DNA of 64,000 nt, taken from assembly GCA_004352715.1 (NCBI GenBank), contig SCFE01000001.1:656971-720970 (forward strand), given 5' to 3'. Position 1 is the stretch's first letter. Each line of letters opens with the position of its first letter. Below the pieces are notes generated by a model. The model was given only the letters and a program-made list of their open reading frames with translations, had not been told where the DNA came from and searched no databases. Position numbers and translations under genes: made by a program. Below, in pieces: positions 20,113 through 30,499 of this stretch. This DNA comes from Hofstenia miamia. Lineage: Eukaryota; Xenacoelomorpha; Acoela.

Positions 20113-22365
20113 GACATTTGAATCTCTGTTATTAATCTGTTATTCAATTCAGTAAGCATTTGAATTTTTAAAAATTGGATTTTCATTTATTTAGGTCCTT
20201 GTATAAATTGTACATCCTCATTAAAAAAGTTTTCAAATAATTTGTCCGTTTAACGATTTTAAAAAATTAAAAGATTTGATTTCTTTTCAATTATAATTTG
20301 CACTTTTGCATTCTGTGTATCAATTTCTTAATTATTATTTTAAAATCTTAAATGAGAAAACATAAAATTGTCACCTTTTCAATTCCTTGAGAACTAAGCA
20401 ATTTAGACTAACAAAAAATTAATTATTAAATAGGACAGGAGTCACCTACATGCATAATTGCAAGAAACCGAAGTATTATCGTATGACGTTCAAGGACGAG
20501 TCTGGCACTCAAAGTAAGATGAAAATTGCTTCTTAAGTAAATGCGTTTTTACAAAACTATCATTCAATACTCTAGTTGATCGTTGTTCAATTCTTTATGC
20601 ACTGTTTGCTTGACAATTAGTAGTATAAATGCAATTCAATCTTTTGTTTTTTATTTTAAGTACTAAAAACTGAAAATGGAACAAATTGGCTACGACACTC
20701 ACTGTAGGAGGAGTTAGCCGCAAAAAAACAATGTTTTGAAAGTTCTACTTGATAATCTATTATATGTTTTTTGCGAAATTTAAATAATGAAAGCTTTAAA
20801 ATATTTTGCAATACGTCTAACATTTTTATAAATGTGCCACATACTCTATAAATATGCACAGAATATTGAGGATTAACTATTGAAATTAAAAGAAATCAAG
20901 CTTAAAAATCTGTTATTATAAACATGCCTTTCTTTTTCATTTGTAATGAGAGTTATTTCTGGTATTAGAAGCATGATCACTGTCAGAATTTTTAGTTACT
21001 AGTCAATTTTGAAAGAGATTTGGTAGATAGTTTTCGAAGACTTTTGTGTAAAATAGAATCAGAGACCAGCAAATAAAATGAAAAAAATTACAATGTAAGT
21101 TATAGAGAATATGAAAATGTTTTACTCCTCTGAAAAAACTAACAATATACTTGTTCTTAGCTATGGTTACATAAAATACGAAAGTGCAGTTCAACTATTC
21201 TTCCCAACATTGATTTGAATGAGACGTACTTCAGTCGATATCTTCTTTCATATACTTCGGGATTTTATATTATATTTCTTGTTCGATTATTATCAAAAAA
21301 ATGCTGAACTTAAGATTGAATAGATTAACCTTAAACTGCCTTCTTGAAAAACCACTTATAACTCACGAAGTAACAAAGTAATGCACAATTTTAAAGCATA
21401 AGATGCAAGACTGTCTAATCTTTCATTTTAGTTTGTACACCGCAACCAATTGGGGTTCTATTAAGGTGTAAAGTTGCGCACACGCCTCAATGAATTCGAG
21501 TTGACTATCTACATAGAGATTAACAGTTAAAAATAGTCTTTGCTGTATGGACATTCGACCTCCTGATTTCCTGAACATCAGGAATCGTGAGAATTTCTAT
21601 CACTTTAAAAAATTGGAATTTTCATTGAAAAATCATAAGTCTTTTCACGTACTTCAGCTGCAACAATACACATTAGTGCAAATTTTCAACATTATGTTGG
21701 ATTACGTTCGCAAATAGTTGTTTACACATCAGGATTTCCAAATTTCATTAAAGTTTTGGAGAACATTGCTTGAAAATGTGGAGAAACAGTGTGTATTCTA
21801 TAAAGATTCTGTCGACGTACAATGTGAAATCATGTTTAGGTACTGAGGATACTGACTTATGTGGTTTACCTATTAGAAAGTTAAAACTTGAGAATTGGAA
21901 GGGTCAGAAGTCACAGCGTTTTAGATGCTGTCTAAGGCAAAATCATTAGACTGAAAATTTTACATTAAGACTTCATTAGCCGTAGTAGTAGAAGTACATG
22001 AGTATTAGCCACAGAAAGTCAAGTTGTAAGAGAATGAGGGATAAACGTAAGATAATTTTATAGTAGCACATTACCACATAACACATATAGAAGGAGAGTT
22101 CAAACACGATTCTATTTGGAATAAAAGCATAGATTTTTCAGACATAATATTCAAAGATCCCATTACACAACTGTAATGGTATTTAACTGATTTTATTCCT
22201 TCTTTTCATTACCTTCAAAGTAGTGAGGAGTTTTTGGAAGAATTCATTTCCAATCAATACTTCAAACACCTCGATAAAAATAAGGAATTGATCTTTCAAA
22301 CTCCTTCGAACCTACCAGCTATGTTATCTCATATTAACTCCACGGCAAGGCCTAAATTTATTTAA
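20113..22365 (+). CDS. Candidate spliced host gene (3' part), product unidentified
   Basis: Five or six plus-strand segments have splice-like borders and mutually compatible phases: 20113-20151 (acceptor GTTACAG, donor GTAAGC), 20434-20513 (donor GTAAGAT, CTAAC branch-like site about 22 bases before the AG), 20661-20703 (acceptor after TTTTGTTTTTTATTTTAAG), 21582-21648 (acceptor after CGACCTCCTGATTTCCTGAA), 21733-21839 and 22221-22365. Peptides include TGVTYMHNCKKPKYYRMTF, NRENFYHFKKLEFSLKNHK, FWRTLLENVEKQCVFYKDSV and FLEEFISNQYFKHLDKNKEL. The last segment ends in TAA at 22363-22365, overlapped by AATAAA at 22364-22369. Segment 20434-20513 is about 45 % GC in a roughly 28 % GC background. A 34-bp segment at 21432-21465 is an alternative to 21582-21648. 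Introns would be 84-878 bp. I do not recognise the protein. The chain was assembled by eye, so false exons are likely. Confidence 0.4.
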
Positions 22366-22803
22366 TAAAGTAATGAAGGTAGCAGTAGGCCGATTGATGG
22401 AAATTTCCAAGTGGTGAAACAAATAGTCAGTACAATCTATGCGAGGAATAGCGGAATCTAATACTTTTCCGGTTCGAACAAGGGTAAGTTTACATTCGGA
22501 TGAATTAACGTGAGCAGAAATTATTGATTAAGATTACGTAGTTGTGCTTCAATGACATGTTTGAATGATTTCACATGCTGGCAATATATCCAAATTTTGA
22601 GAAAAGTCTTGCTAACGGTATTTGGCCCAGACTTTAAGTTTGTTGTGTTCATTTCTAATGATTAACCGTGTAACTTGACTAAATGTGTGTGTAACTTGTA
22701 AGTGTTAAATGGGATGCTTGATGTCATAAATCAGAATAGTTTTTTTTAGTCGATAGCCAACTCGGAGAGCACGCAATTCATCAACTAGGAGATATCCATG
22801 TAA
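22366..22803 (+). other. Possible further exons downstream of the candidate gene
   Basis: After the stop at 22365 the same frame stays open as NEGSSRPIDGNFQVVKQIVS and on to about 22460. A different frame, SMRGIAESNTFPVRTR, ends at a perfect donor (AAGG, then GTAAGT near 22482). At 22751 a TTTTTTTTAG acceptor opens SIANSESTQFIN and a stop. These could be alternative 3' exons of the same gene, or chance. Confidence 0.2.
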
Positions 22804-23886
22804 GGACGATATTTTGGAGAATTACGTTAGATTTTCGATTTCTTCCCTGTTCGGATGCCGTCAGAATAGATTTTTCTATTGTTGTAAACATTGTTGTAAA
22901 GCTCAAGAAAAATTCAAAAACTTTTTGATGTACTTAAGGTCAGAGAAATGTTTTAGTCTTTTGATTTTCCTTTTTCTTTAGGATATTGTTATTACCATCT
23001 AACATTAGTTGGCATGGTAAAGCCAAATTCAAATTTTTTTAGTTTTTCCATGAATTTTAAGTCATCACTTGCAATATACTGTCACATATTTGAATTGAGG
23101 CTTAGCGATTTGATCCTTTTCACCAGCAGAATATTTAATTGATGAGTTAGGGTTCCTCTAACATCATAAGCAGAATCATTCTCGGAAAGAAGACTTTTCC
23201 TGTTATCTGAGACTATGTTTCTTGAACTTGCTATAGATTTCTTCAAATGTCCGGACGTTTCAAGCACCCATGACAGATCTACCATGAAATCATTTATTTC
23301 TATTGAGCAAATTCCTGATACAACAAATACATTTTAACAAATTGAGTTTTAGAGACCGAAAACACAAGATTAAATCTTGTTGAAATCCTAGCGATTCACC
23401 CACAATGTATATCATTTGAAGAGGGTTGGAATATCTTGTGTTTGATAATTTCATACGACAACGAATCGAATGATATGAAAAAGTTGCTACTCCATATATT
23501 CCATGAACCATTTTAAATTTTTTGATAAACTACCTTTAATGCTAAACTTATTATCCAAAACCAGCATTGCGCGTGACAATATAGATATTGACGCAATTGT
23601 TATCTTAAAATATAATACAATAGTCCTACCCAACCAGGTTACAATCAACTATCGGTGTGTTAGCTTAAGTGACATGAATATCTAAATATTGCTCTGCTAA
23701 TTTCAAACATGAAACCATTTATTTACATTGACTACTGTGAGTTTAAGTAGCTGATATGTGGAGAAATCAAAGATTTTGAAGTAGATTGTAAATTTGTCCA
23801 GAAGAAAATTTAAAGATTTTAAATTTGAAGCAAACATTATTGGGCATATATAATAAATTCAGTACATGGACAAATTACACTTAAAG
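22804..23886. other. Stretch without a supported gene
   Basis: Two adjacent minus frames (23511-23290 and 23285-23082) are each about 70 codons, the second reading SSRNIVSDNRKSLLSENDSA. They may be pieces of one decayed reading frame but match nothing I know. Confidence 0.3.
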
Positions 23887-23991
23887 CAGTGGCGTATTAG
23901 CAATATTGAATTAGGGGAGGCACCATGGGGGCCAAAATATCTAAATTGGGGCCAAGTTGAAATTTTATATGTATATAAATTTTTTCAATTT

Positions 23992-24636
23992 AAGAGAAAC
24001 AAAATACAAAATAAAGACTAAAAAACATGGGAATTATCATATTTCTACAGTAAATGCTGAATATGTAAACCATTTTGCTCTAAAATAACTTCGCAATGAA
24101 AGGTAAGCTTCTTCAATATTTATTGATTGGATCTCTGCTTTGAGGATGGATGCTTTTTGCCTTAGTTGCATGAGAGATTTGATATGCTGACACAGTTGCG
24201 CACAATTAAACAAATAAAGCTTAACTACGCATCATACAACAACTTCGAGCAAATAAAATGATATCAACAACAACTTTTCAAAATGATGGTGTTGCCACCT
24301 CCCTTTTCATAATTGCTTTCAAATAATTTTCGTGTTATTTGGAGTCGATTTGAACTCAGTTCTCTAAATTTTACATGTTGACTATTGCTTTTGGAGCATT
24401 TTTAAGGAAAGTTTTTAATCATCAGTTTAAACCCTAGTCATTGAAGCTTTAAGAGAAAAAATCAAGACAGAGATTCAATCAATAAGAATTGATAAAATCT
24501 TGAGAGCACTGGGAAAACTTACCTCATCGTTGTGAAGTTTTCTTGGAGGATAATCATTCGTATATTCTGCATTTACTGTAGAAATATTATTATTCCCATG
24601 TGTATCTGTAGTTATGGTGTATTTTGTTACATTTAA
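23992..24636. repeat. Long inverted repeat, arms about 73 bp
   Basis: The left arm at 23992-24065 contains CATATTTCTACAGTAAATGC. The right arm at 24561-24636 contains GCATTTACTGTAGAAATATT in reverse orientation. Pairing is nearly perfect over the inner 40 bases (24026-24065 with 24561-24600) and continues with mismatches outward. About 495 bp lie between. Just beyond the right arm, GGGGACAAGTCTTCCCG leads to ACGTCATTG ending at 24690, whose reverse complement CAATGACGT resembles a hAT end, so 23887-24690 may be one foldback element. Confidence 0.65.
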
Positions 24637-24768
24637 TCTGTTTTGTTTCGAGGGGAAAGGGGGACAAGTCTTCCCGTGTCCACGTCATTGGTCTACTGAT
24701 TTAATCTTTTACTGGAAACGAAGTCCTGGTTATCACATGAGGATACCACTCTGTTTGTAGGACCTTTC

Positions 24769-24873
24769 AAAATAGATACCTTAAATCATTTCAATTTAAA
24801 CAATATGGTAAGTCTTCTGAAGTTCACAACACCTGCGATTATTCTTTAGAAAATAATGTATATAAGTACGATA
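24769..24873 (+). repeat. 105-bp block, copy 1 (left of gap)
   Basis: Identical base for base to 24895-24999 on the other side of the 21-N gap. See the gap entry. Confidence 0.9.
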
Positions 24874-24894
24874 NNNNNNNNNNNNNNNNNNNNN
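24874..24894. other. Assembly gap (21 N) between identical flanks
   Basis: The 105 bases before the gap and the 105 bases after it are the same. Two contig ends that overlap but were not merged would produce exactly this, so the apparent tandem duplication is most likely artificial. Confidence 0.85.
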
Positions 24895-24999
24895 AAAATA
24901 GATACCTTAAATCATTTCAATTTAAACAATATGGTAAGTCTTCTGAAGTTCACAACACCTGCGATTATTCTTTAGAAAATAATGTATATAAGTACGATA
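24895..24999 (+). repeat. 105-bp block, copy 2 (right of gap)
   Basis: Second identical copy of 24769-24873, beginning AAAATAGATACC and ending AGTACGATA. Confidence 0.9.
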
Positions 25000-25459
25000 T
25001 TTTTTTTTATGAACACAGTACCAATGAGTTCAATGATATTGAGGGCTTAGTGTAATATTTCATGTGCTATTTTTTAATTTCTGTTGGCAATCTAGATGAA
25101 GTTTAGTGTTTCATGAAATACATATTCAGAAATCGATATATATATAGAATAGATAGAAAATTCTTATTACTTAATAGGTATAATGTAATTCGAACAAATG
25201 GATTTAAAAATTAGCATCTTCAAACAACGACAAGAAATCATGCTCCATTTAGAGCCCGTATACCGGGTCCGTGCCCATTTCAATCACTAAATTCCTTCAA
25301 AGACCTCGGATATATTAAATTAAATGAATATAATTGATTCATAGTCAATTGGTATGAAAATCAAAATTCATTCGACCAATTTTTTAGTGAGGGGCCAAAG
25401 GGGTGGCCATCTCGAGTGGGGGCCATGCTCCCCTGGCCTCCCCGTATGTAAATTGTTTG

Positions 25460-27655
25460 TAAATATTCTTGTCTTTTGATTTCATATATTTTAACAATAA
25501 ATCTGCTTTAAGGGTGCTTCCGAATAAGTGGTTTTTCTTATTTTCTCAAATACAGCATAATCAAATAATATCAAATGTTTTTTTTCAAATATAGACTATA
25601 AATCTACATATTTAAAAAAAACTTAGAACTGAACAATTTTTTTAACATGAAAATCCTATCTATTCCCAGGGGTAAGTATGTTTACACTCTTGAACTGGAA
25701 ATATTATGGTTGTGTTTTGCAGAATCTTGTTCTTCTGCAGTCAAATAAAACTTTCTTTCTTAAATGTATAAAACTAAGTTAATTTGTGCTTACTAATAAA
25801 CTTTTTATGCAATATTTAATGTATAAAAAATTGTATGAAAATGCTAAGTTTATATATTGTTAGAGTACTAAAATTTGTCATTTTCCCTAGGATTTAAAAT
25901 TGCCTGGGTATCAGAATGTTACAACAAATTACAATAATACAATAATACTAAAAATTTACTTAAGTATTTGATGCATTTTATGAATACAACCTTTATATGC
26001 TTAGTATGTATATTAATATATTCAATATATTTATATTATGTAATATTGTATGCACTGAATTCACTAGATGGAGCAACAACAATATTAAATTTTGGTTAGT
26101 CAATCACGTATATCCAAAAAAATTAACACAAAAATGAAAGCTTGTCAATGTTCAATAGATGGCGTAACATTTTCTTTATTTTTATGATCTCCATCTTAAT
26201 TCAATAAATTATTCATTAATTAGAAGGGTATTTTATTAGATTTGAAAGCAAATGAGAAAACAACTTGAATTTTAAAATTAAAATTGTTCATAGCTGTAAA
26301 ATGGTGTAGTCACTTCCTAATGGTGTGGATGAGGAAGTTAAGAAATGTTAATGCTAAAATTTTTCATTTTTTTAAATTTAATATGACTAGTTTCTTTCTA
26401 TATAACCTCAATCAATGCACCTTGAAAAGTGGCCTTGATCTCTTGGGAAAAATGAGTTTTTTCAAAATTGAATGTGCACAGAATAGCCAAAGTTTCAAAA
26501 TTTCTATATTTTTTTTATTTTAGTAATAATTTATTTTTAAACCATTGAACAATGCGAAAAAGTATAAAAATACTTATTAAGGTTTAATGTAAATTGTTTT
26601 TCTATAATTTCACTTATTTGGAAATTGATTTCACTAAGTTACAGACTTTATTTTTTGATTATCCAAATAAGTTCTTTTCTTTGGTGATAATTCTAATTTA
26701 ATTTTTTTCTCAAATTCTTCTTTATTTTCAGGTTATAATTTGTTCTATAGATCTATACAGTAATTGATAAAACAGTTCTTTATGATTCTTTTTTTAAATT
26801 AATTTTTCTAAATACTTAGTTCTAATATAGAGTTTTGATGAAAGTTCTTCCTTTGCTTTAATTTTGAAAAATATTTGTAGTGATTTTAGTTTTTGTAGAT
26901 TGTCTAATGAAAAAAGATTGTAAATTCTTCTGATATTTTTTATTGCTTTTTTCACATATGGTAGATAAACTCCAATTTAAAATTCTTTCTAATTCATTTT
27001 TTGATCGCTTAGGTAAGTTTGTCAAATGAAATTATGAATAAAAATACTGAAGTAGAATATATGATTTCAATATCATTATTTTCCATTTAATTGTTATAAG
27101 GCTATGTATTCGTTCAAGTATCATATTACGTCATTCGGAGCAAGAAATTTGCTTAAGAGATTACTTTTTTGAAAAAGCCCCAAATCACATAATGTACTCT
27201 AAACAGATAGGTTATTACTAGAAATGACTACTATTACCCGATTGACTATTGATAAAATACTGAACTATTGCCGGGCGAATAACAACCCTACTTAAAAGAA
27301 TGTTTTTCTGAATGATTTTTGCATGTAAAATCCCACGCATTGAACAGACTTAAGGATACTTTGAATAAATAATTATCCGAAGTTGGATATCAAGTTTCCG
27401 AAATTTGTGATTCAGGGTAAGCCAAAGATTGAAAGATTGAAAACTTTAAATATCAAACTCCATTTGATACTCAGGCCTTAGGAAATGAGATAATTTCTAA
27501 AATATTTAACTTATGAAATTAGAGGAAAGATAACAATTGTTACCAAATTGTCTTCCAAAATGAATAGACTTCAATGAAAGTTTGCAAGCAGTCATTACAT
27601 ATTGCTTTAAGTTACCATGATTCCAATAATGATTGCAACCTACTATAATTAGCTC
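25460..27655. other. AT-rich non-coding stretch
   Basis: Nothing recognised. The words CACTAGATGGAGC (about 26063) and AATAGATGGCG (about 26156) are similar but isolated. The plus frame at 26284-26523 is of chance length. Confidence 0.5.
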
Positions 27656-27873
27656 ATATATATATNNNNNNNNNNNNNNNNNNNNNNNNNNNNNNNNNNN
27701 NNNNNNNNNNNNNNNNNNNNNNNNNNNNNNNNNNNNNNNNNNNNNNNNNNNNNNNNNNNNNNNNNNNNNNNNNNNNNNNNNNNNNNNNNNNNNNNNNNNN
27801 NNNNNNNNNNNNNNNNNNNNNNNNNNNNNNNNNNNNNNNNNNNNNNNNNNNNNNNNNNNNNTATATATATATA
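27656..27873. repeat. (AT)n microsatellite with assembly gap
   Basis: Short AT runs on either side of 196 N (27666-27861). Frames drawn across it are artefacts. Confidence 0.85.
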
Positions 27874-29620
27874 ATATTTGGATGATGCGTATGTCTGACA
27901 CTAAACAATAGATGCGTATTTAGCGGCAGGTTTAAACGTAACATATATTTAAAATTTTTTGTGTATATATTATTTACAATATGTAGACATAAAAAATATA
28001 AGATTGATAAAGAAACTACGTTCTTTACACCAATTGCTGACTGGCGCTAATTATAAAGGAAAATTTTAAAATTGAGCTGAATAGTATTTATATATGTATG
28101 CACTTAGCATTACAATATATTTATTGCATGCTCTTTTGAGACGCCTAAGATCAGAAGTGCATATACATTAAACAAGAATGCAAAAAATTTTAATATAATT
28201 ATGAGAAAACCTGATAATAAACTTAGCGCTTTATTTCGCTAGATACCATAAATTTTAAGATTAAGCAGATCAAATACATATCATTATCAAATTGTGAACT
28301 TATATAATACAAAATATATGCATTTTCGAAGTTTACAATAAATTTCGCAGGTAAATTAAATTGAACAAATTTTTCACCTATCCTACGTTTCCAATCCTAT
28401 TATGAAAGCTAAATACACATCTTTTTTCCACAAGATGCATCCCAACTTTACTATAAAATAATTATTTACTATATTGGCGAAGGTTACAAATAAAGCATGT
28501 CACATGCAAAACACAATACTTAAAGAAGTGGTTTGAAAGTATACTAACAATTTCTAAAGCGTTTTGAATAATAATATTTGGGGGAAAGCAAGCACTTAAT
28601 TTGACTCTAGTCTTAGAGTGTACTTTTTGGGTCACTTGTCTTGCATTGTGCTGGTTATATAACCTGTGTTGGTAACTAGTTAAGTGTAGAATTATGAATT
28701 AATTCTAAACCACTTTAAATTGCTATGATATCCAAGTTGAGACTTTAATCGCTGCTTCATTAAAATATTGTGTTTATCACCTCAATTCCCACCACTAGTA
28801 TGAGCAAATTGTCATCAAAATTCCAAAATATTAAATGAAGAGAATCATAATTCCAACGTTATAAGGTAAAATTTTATTGTTTAAAGTTCAGTAAAATCTT
28901 CCATGTTTCTTAAATTAGTTCTCTATTAAGTATCATTATAATATTATAATGGCGTTATAGTGCATCAAATTTTCAAATTTGTGCCTTTCTACATTCATAT
29001 TAATGCAAAGAACTTTTTTATGGTGTAAACATAATTTTGGATGTATATAGTTTATATAATATGTAATAGAAAACGTTAATTTACCTATTAGAACTATTGT
29101 ATTACATTAATTTTTCAATATTTTGAAAAAAAGCAAAAAGGTGAAATAATATATTTATACTGCGAATGGAAATTTTCAATTACATACTTGTTTTCAATTC
29201 GGAAATATTTCTCCATCATCCATGTCATTATCAGATTTTTGGAGGATGCTTATTTCATGTATGCATTGCTTTTAAGTACAATTTGTAGGCTTTTAAAAAT
29301 TTATCAAATGTTTAATATTTTGCTTTGTAATTTAGAAATAAAGCAAAGATCAAATTTTAGATTTTATTTCAATATATTTATCAAAAACATTTCTAAATCA
29401 TTTTGTCCTTAATTAAGGCATAAATATATTTGTAATAATTTTCATTGAAAAAGTTTTATTGGTTGTGATCATTGATAAGAATAGGAAATTGCAATTAAAA
29501 TGTTTATTATGAAATTTCCAGGTGCTTAGCAGTAGAAATTGCTAATTTGTACTAAAAAAATTAATATATCGTTGTTTGATCAATGATCAATCAGCATTTT
29601 TCATGGGTTGTGAATGCACA
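27874..29620. other. AT-rich non-coding stretch
   Basis: No supported feature. A plus frame at 29188-29412 is of chance length. Confidence 0.5.
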
Positions 29621-29622
29621 AC

Positions 29623-29720
29623 CAGGGTTGGAAAAGAGTCATATTTTCATATCCGATTTGACCCAACCTGAATGATATATTGAACCGATGCATTTGGACC
29701 CGACCCGTCTCTCTAAATTT
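29623..29720 (+). repeat. Possible hAT-type left terminus
   Basis: Begins CAGGGTTGGAAAAGAGTC and within 90 bp carries GACCCAACC, GACCCGACCC and GAACCGATG, a cluster of short related motifs like hAT subterminal repeats. No matching right end or duplication of the preceding TGCACAAC was found downstream. Confidence 0.25.
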
Positions 29721-29965
29721 TAACATGCCTAAAACCAATTCAAAGTAAAGCTAATAAAGTGAATTTTATAACATGGTTAAGCATAATACGAGCATAATAG
29801 TAAGAAAACGAATATCTTCAGTTTCAAAATTTTTATGTTAAAAAACGAATGCTTGGTTAATCAGCTAGTTCTTGCAGTAAAACAGAATGTTAAAAAGGCA
29901 ATTTTTAAAATAATTCGCTTTGTACACAAAACAAGTATGTATTAACCTTACCCAATAGGTTGCAG

Positions 29966-30309
29966 AACGTTCTGTTTACCTCAGGAAGAATTTTGATAAT
30001 ATGACGCAGGTCATTGATGTTTTTGAAAGACAATAAATACAGTCTGCAAAACAAAGCAAAACAACGTTTTGCCTATCCTGAAACAAACTCAAGATTGCTT
30101 GCTATTGTATATGCTTTCAACAACTATTTGTCTCAACTAATGAAGCAGCAACAGCAATTTTTTCTCAGCTAGTTCATTTAAAGTCTAAACAACTAGGCAA
30201 TTTTCTACAGAAAAATGTGGCCTTCCTGCCTACATGCATAACAAAAAAATTGGTTCAGGACTTATTTCTAAATGTATTATATTCTTATAAAAGCCCTAGC
30301 TGCTTCATT
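29966..30309 (+). other. Candidate pair of exons, unidentified helical protein
   Basis: 29966-30009 (acceptor TTGCAG, two lead bases) reads RSVYLRKNFDNMTQ to a CAG/GTCATT donor in phase 0. 30094-30309 (acceptor after AAACAAACTCAAG) reads 72 codons in phase 0 including FVSTNEAATAIFSQLVHLKS and FLPTCITKKLVQDLFLNVLY, up to a GTATAC donor. The implied intron is 84 bp. The peptide looks helical, as in HEAT-like repeats. The minus strand here is full of stops. No homology recognised. The 30272-30493 frame is another frame of the same region. Confidence 0.3.
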
Positions 30310-30499
30310 GTATACTAGCCTAATGTTGTTGCTCCGGGAGATAATGATTTTTTCGCGGGAAATGCCACCAAAATATGCCCATAGATTATTCACTGGTAGT
30401 GGGTCATATCATAAAATTGTGATAACCATTGTAGCTAACCATAACGCATTGCGGAATTGGATTGCGTTGATATGCGATAAATTTTTGCCGTGAACACAA

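Larger units (their letters stand above)
23887..25450. mobile_element. hAT-type GGGG-rich element, right end damaged
   Basis: The left end starts CAGTGGCGTATTAG and soon runs GGGGAGGCACCATGGGGGCC. Near 25390-25450 the complementary pattern appears. Read on the minus strand it is GGGGAGGCCAGGGGAGCATG followed by GGCCCCCAC. CAGTGGCGTA followed by long G runs is a familiar hAT non-autonomous end. The outermost bases of the right end do not match the left and no 8-bp duplication was found, so the right terminus has decayed. The interior holds a 73-bp inverted repeat, a second hAT-like end at 24690 and the duplicated block around the 21-N gap, so more than one element may be involved. Confidence 0.5.

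Noticed and set aside
29878-29934. Additional exon upstream of 29966
   Set aside because: The phase fits but the intron would be only 31 bp, too short for normal splicing.
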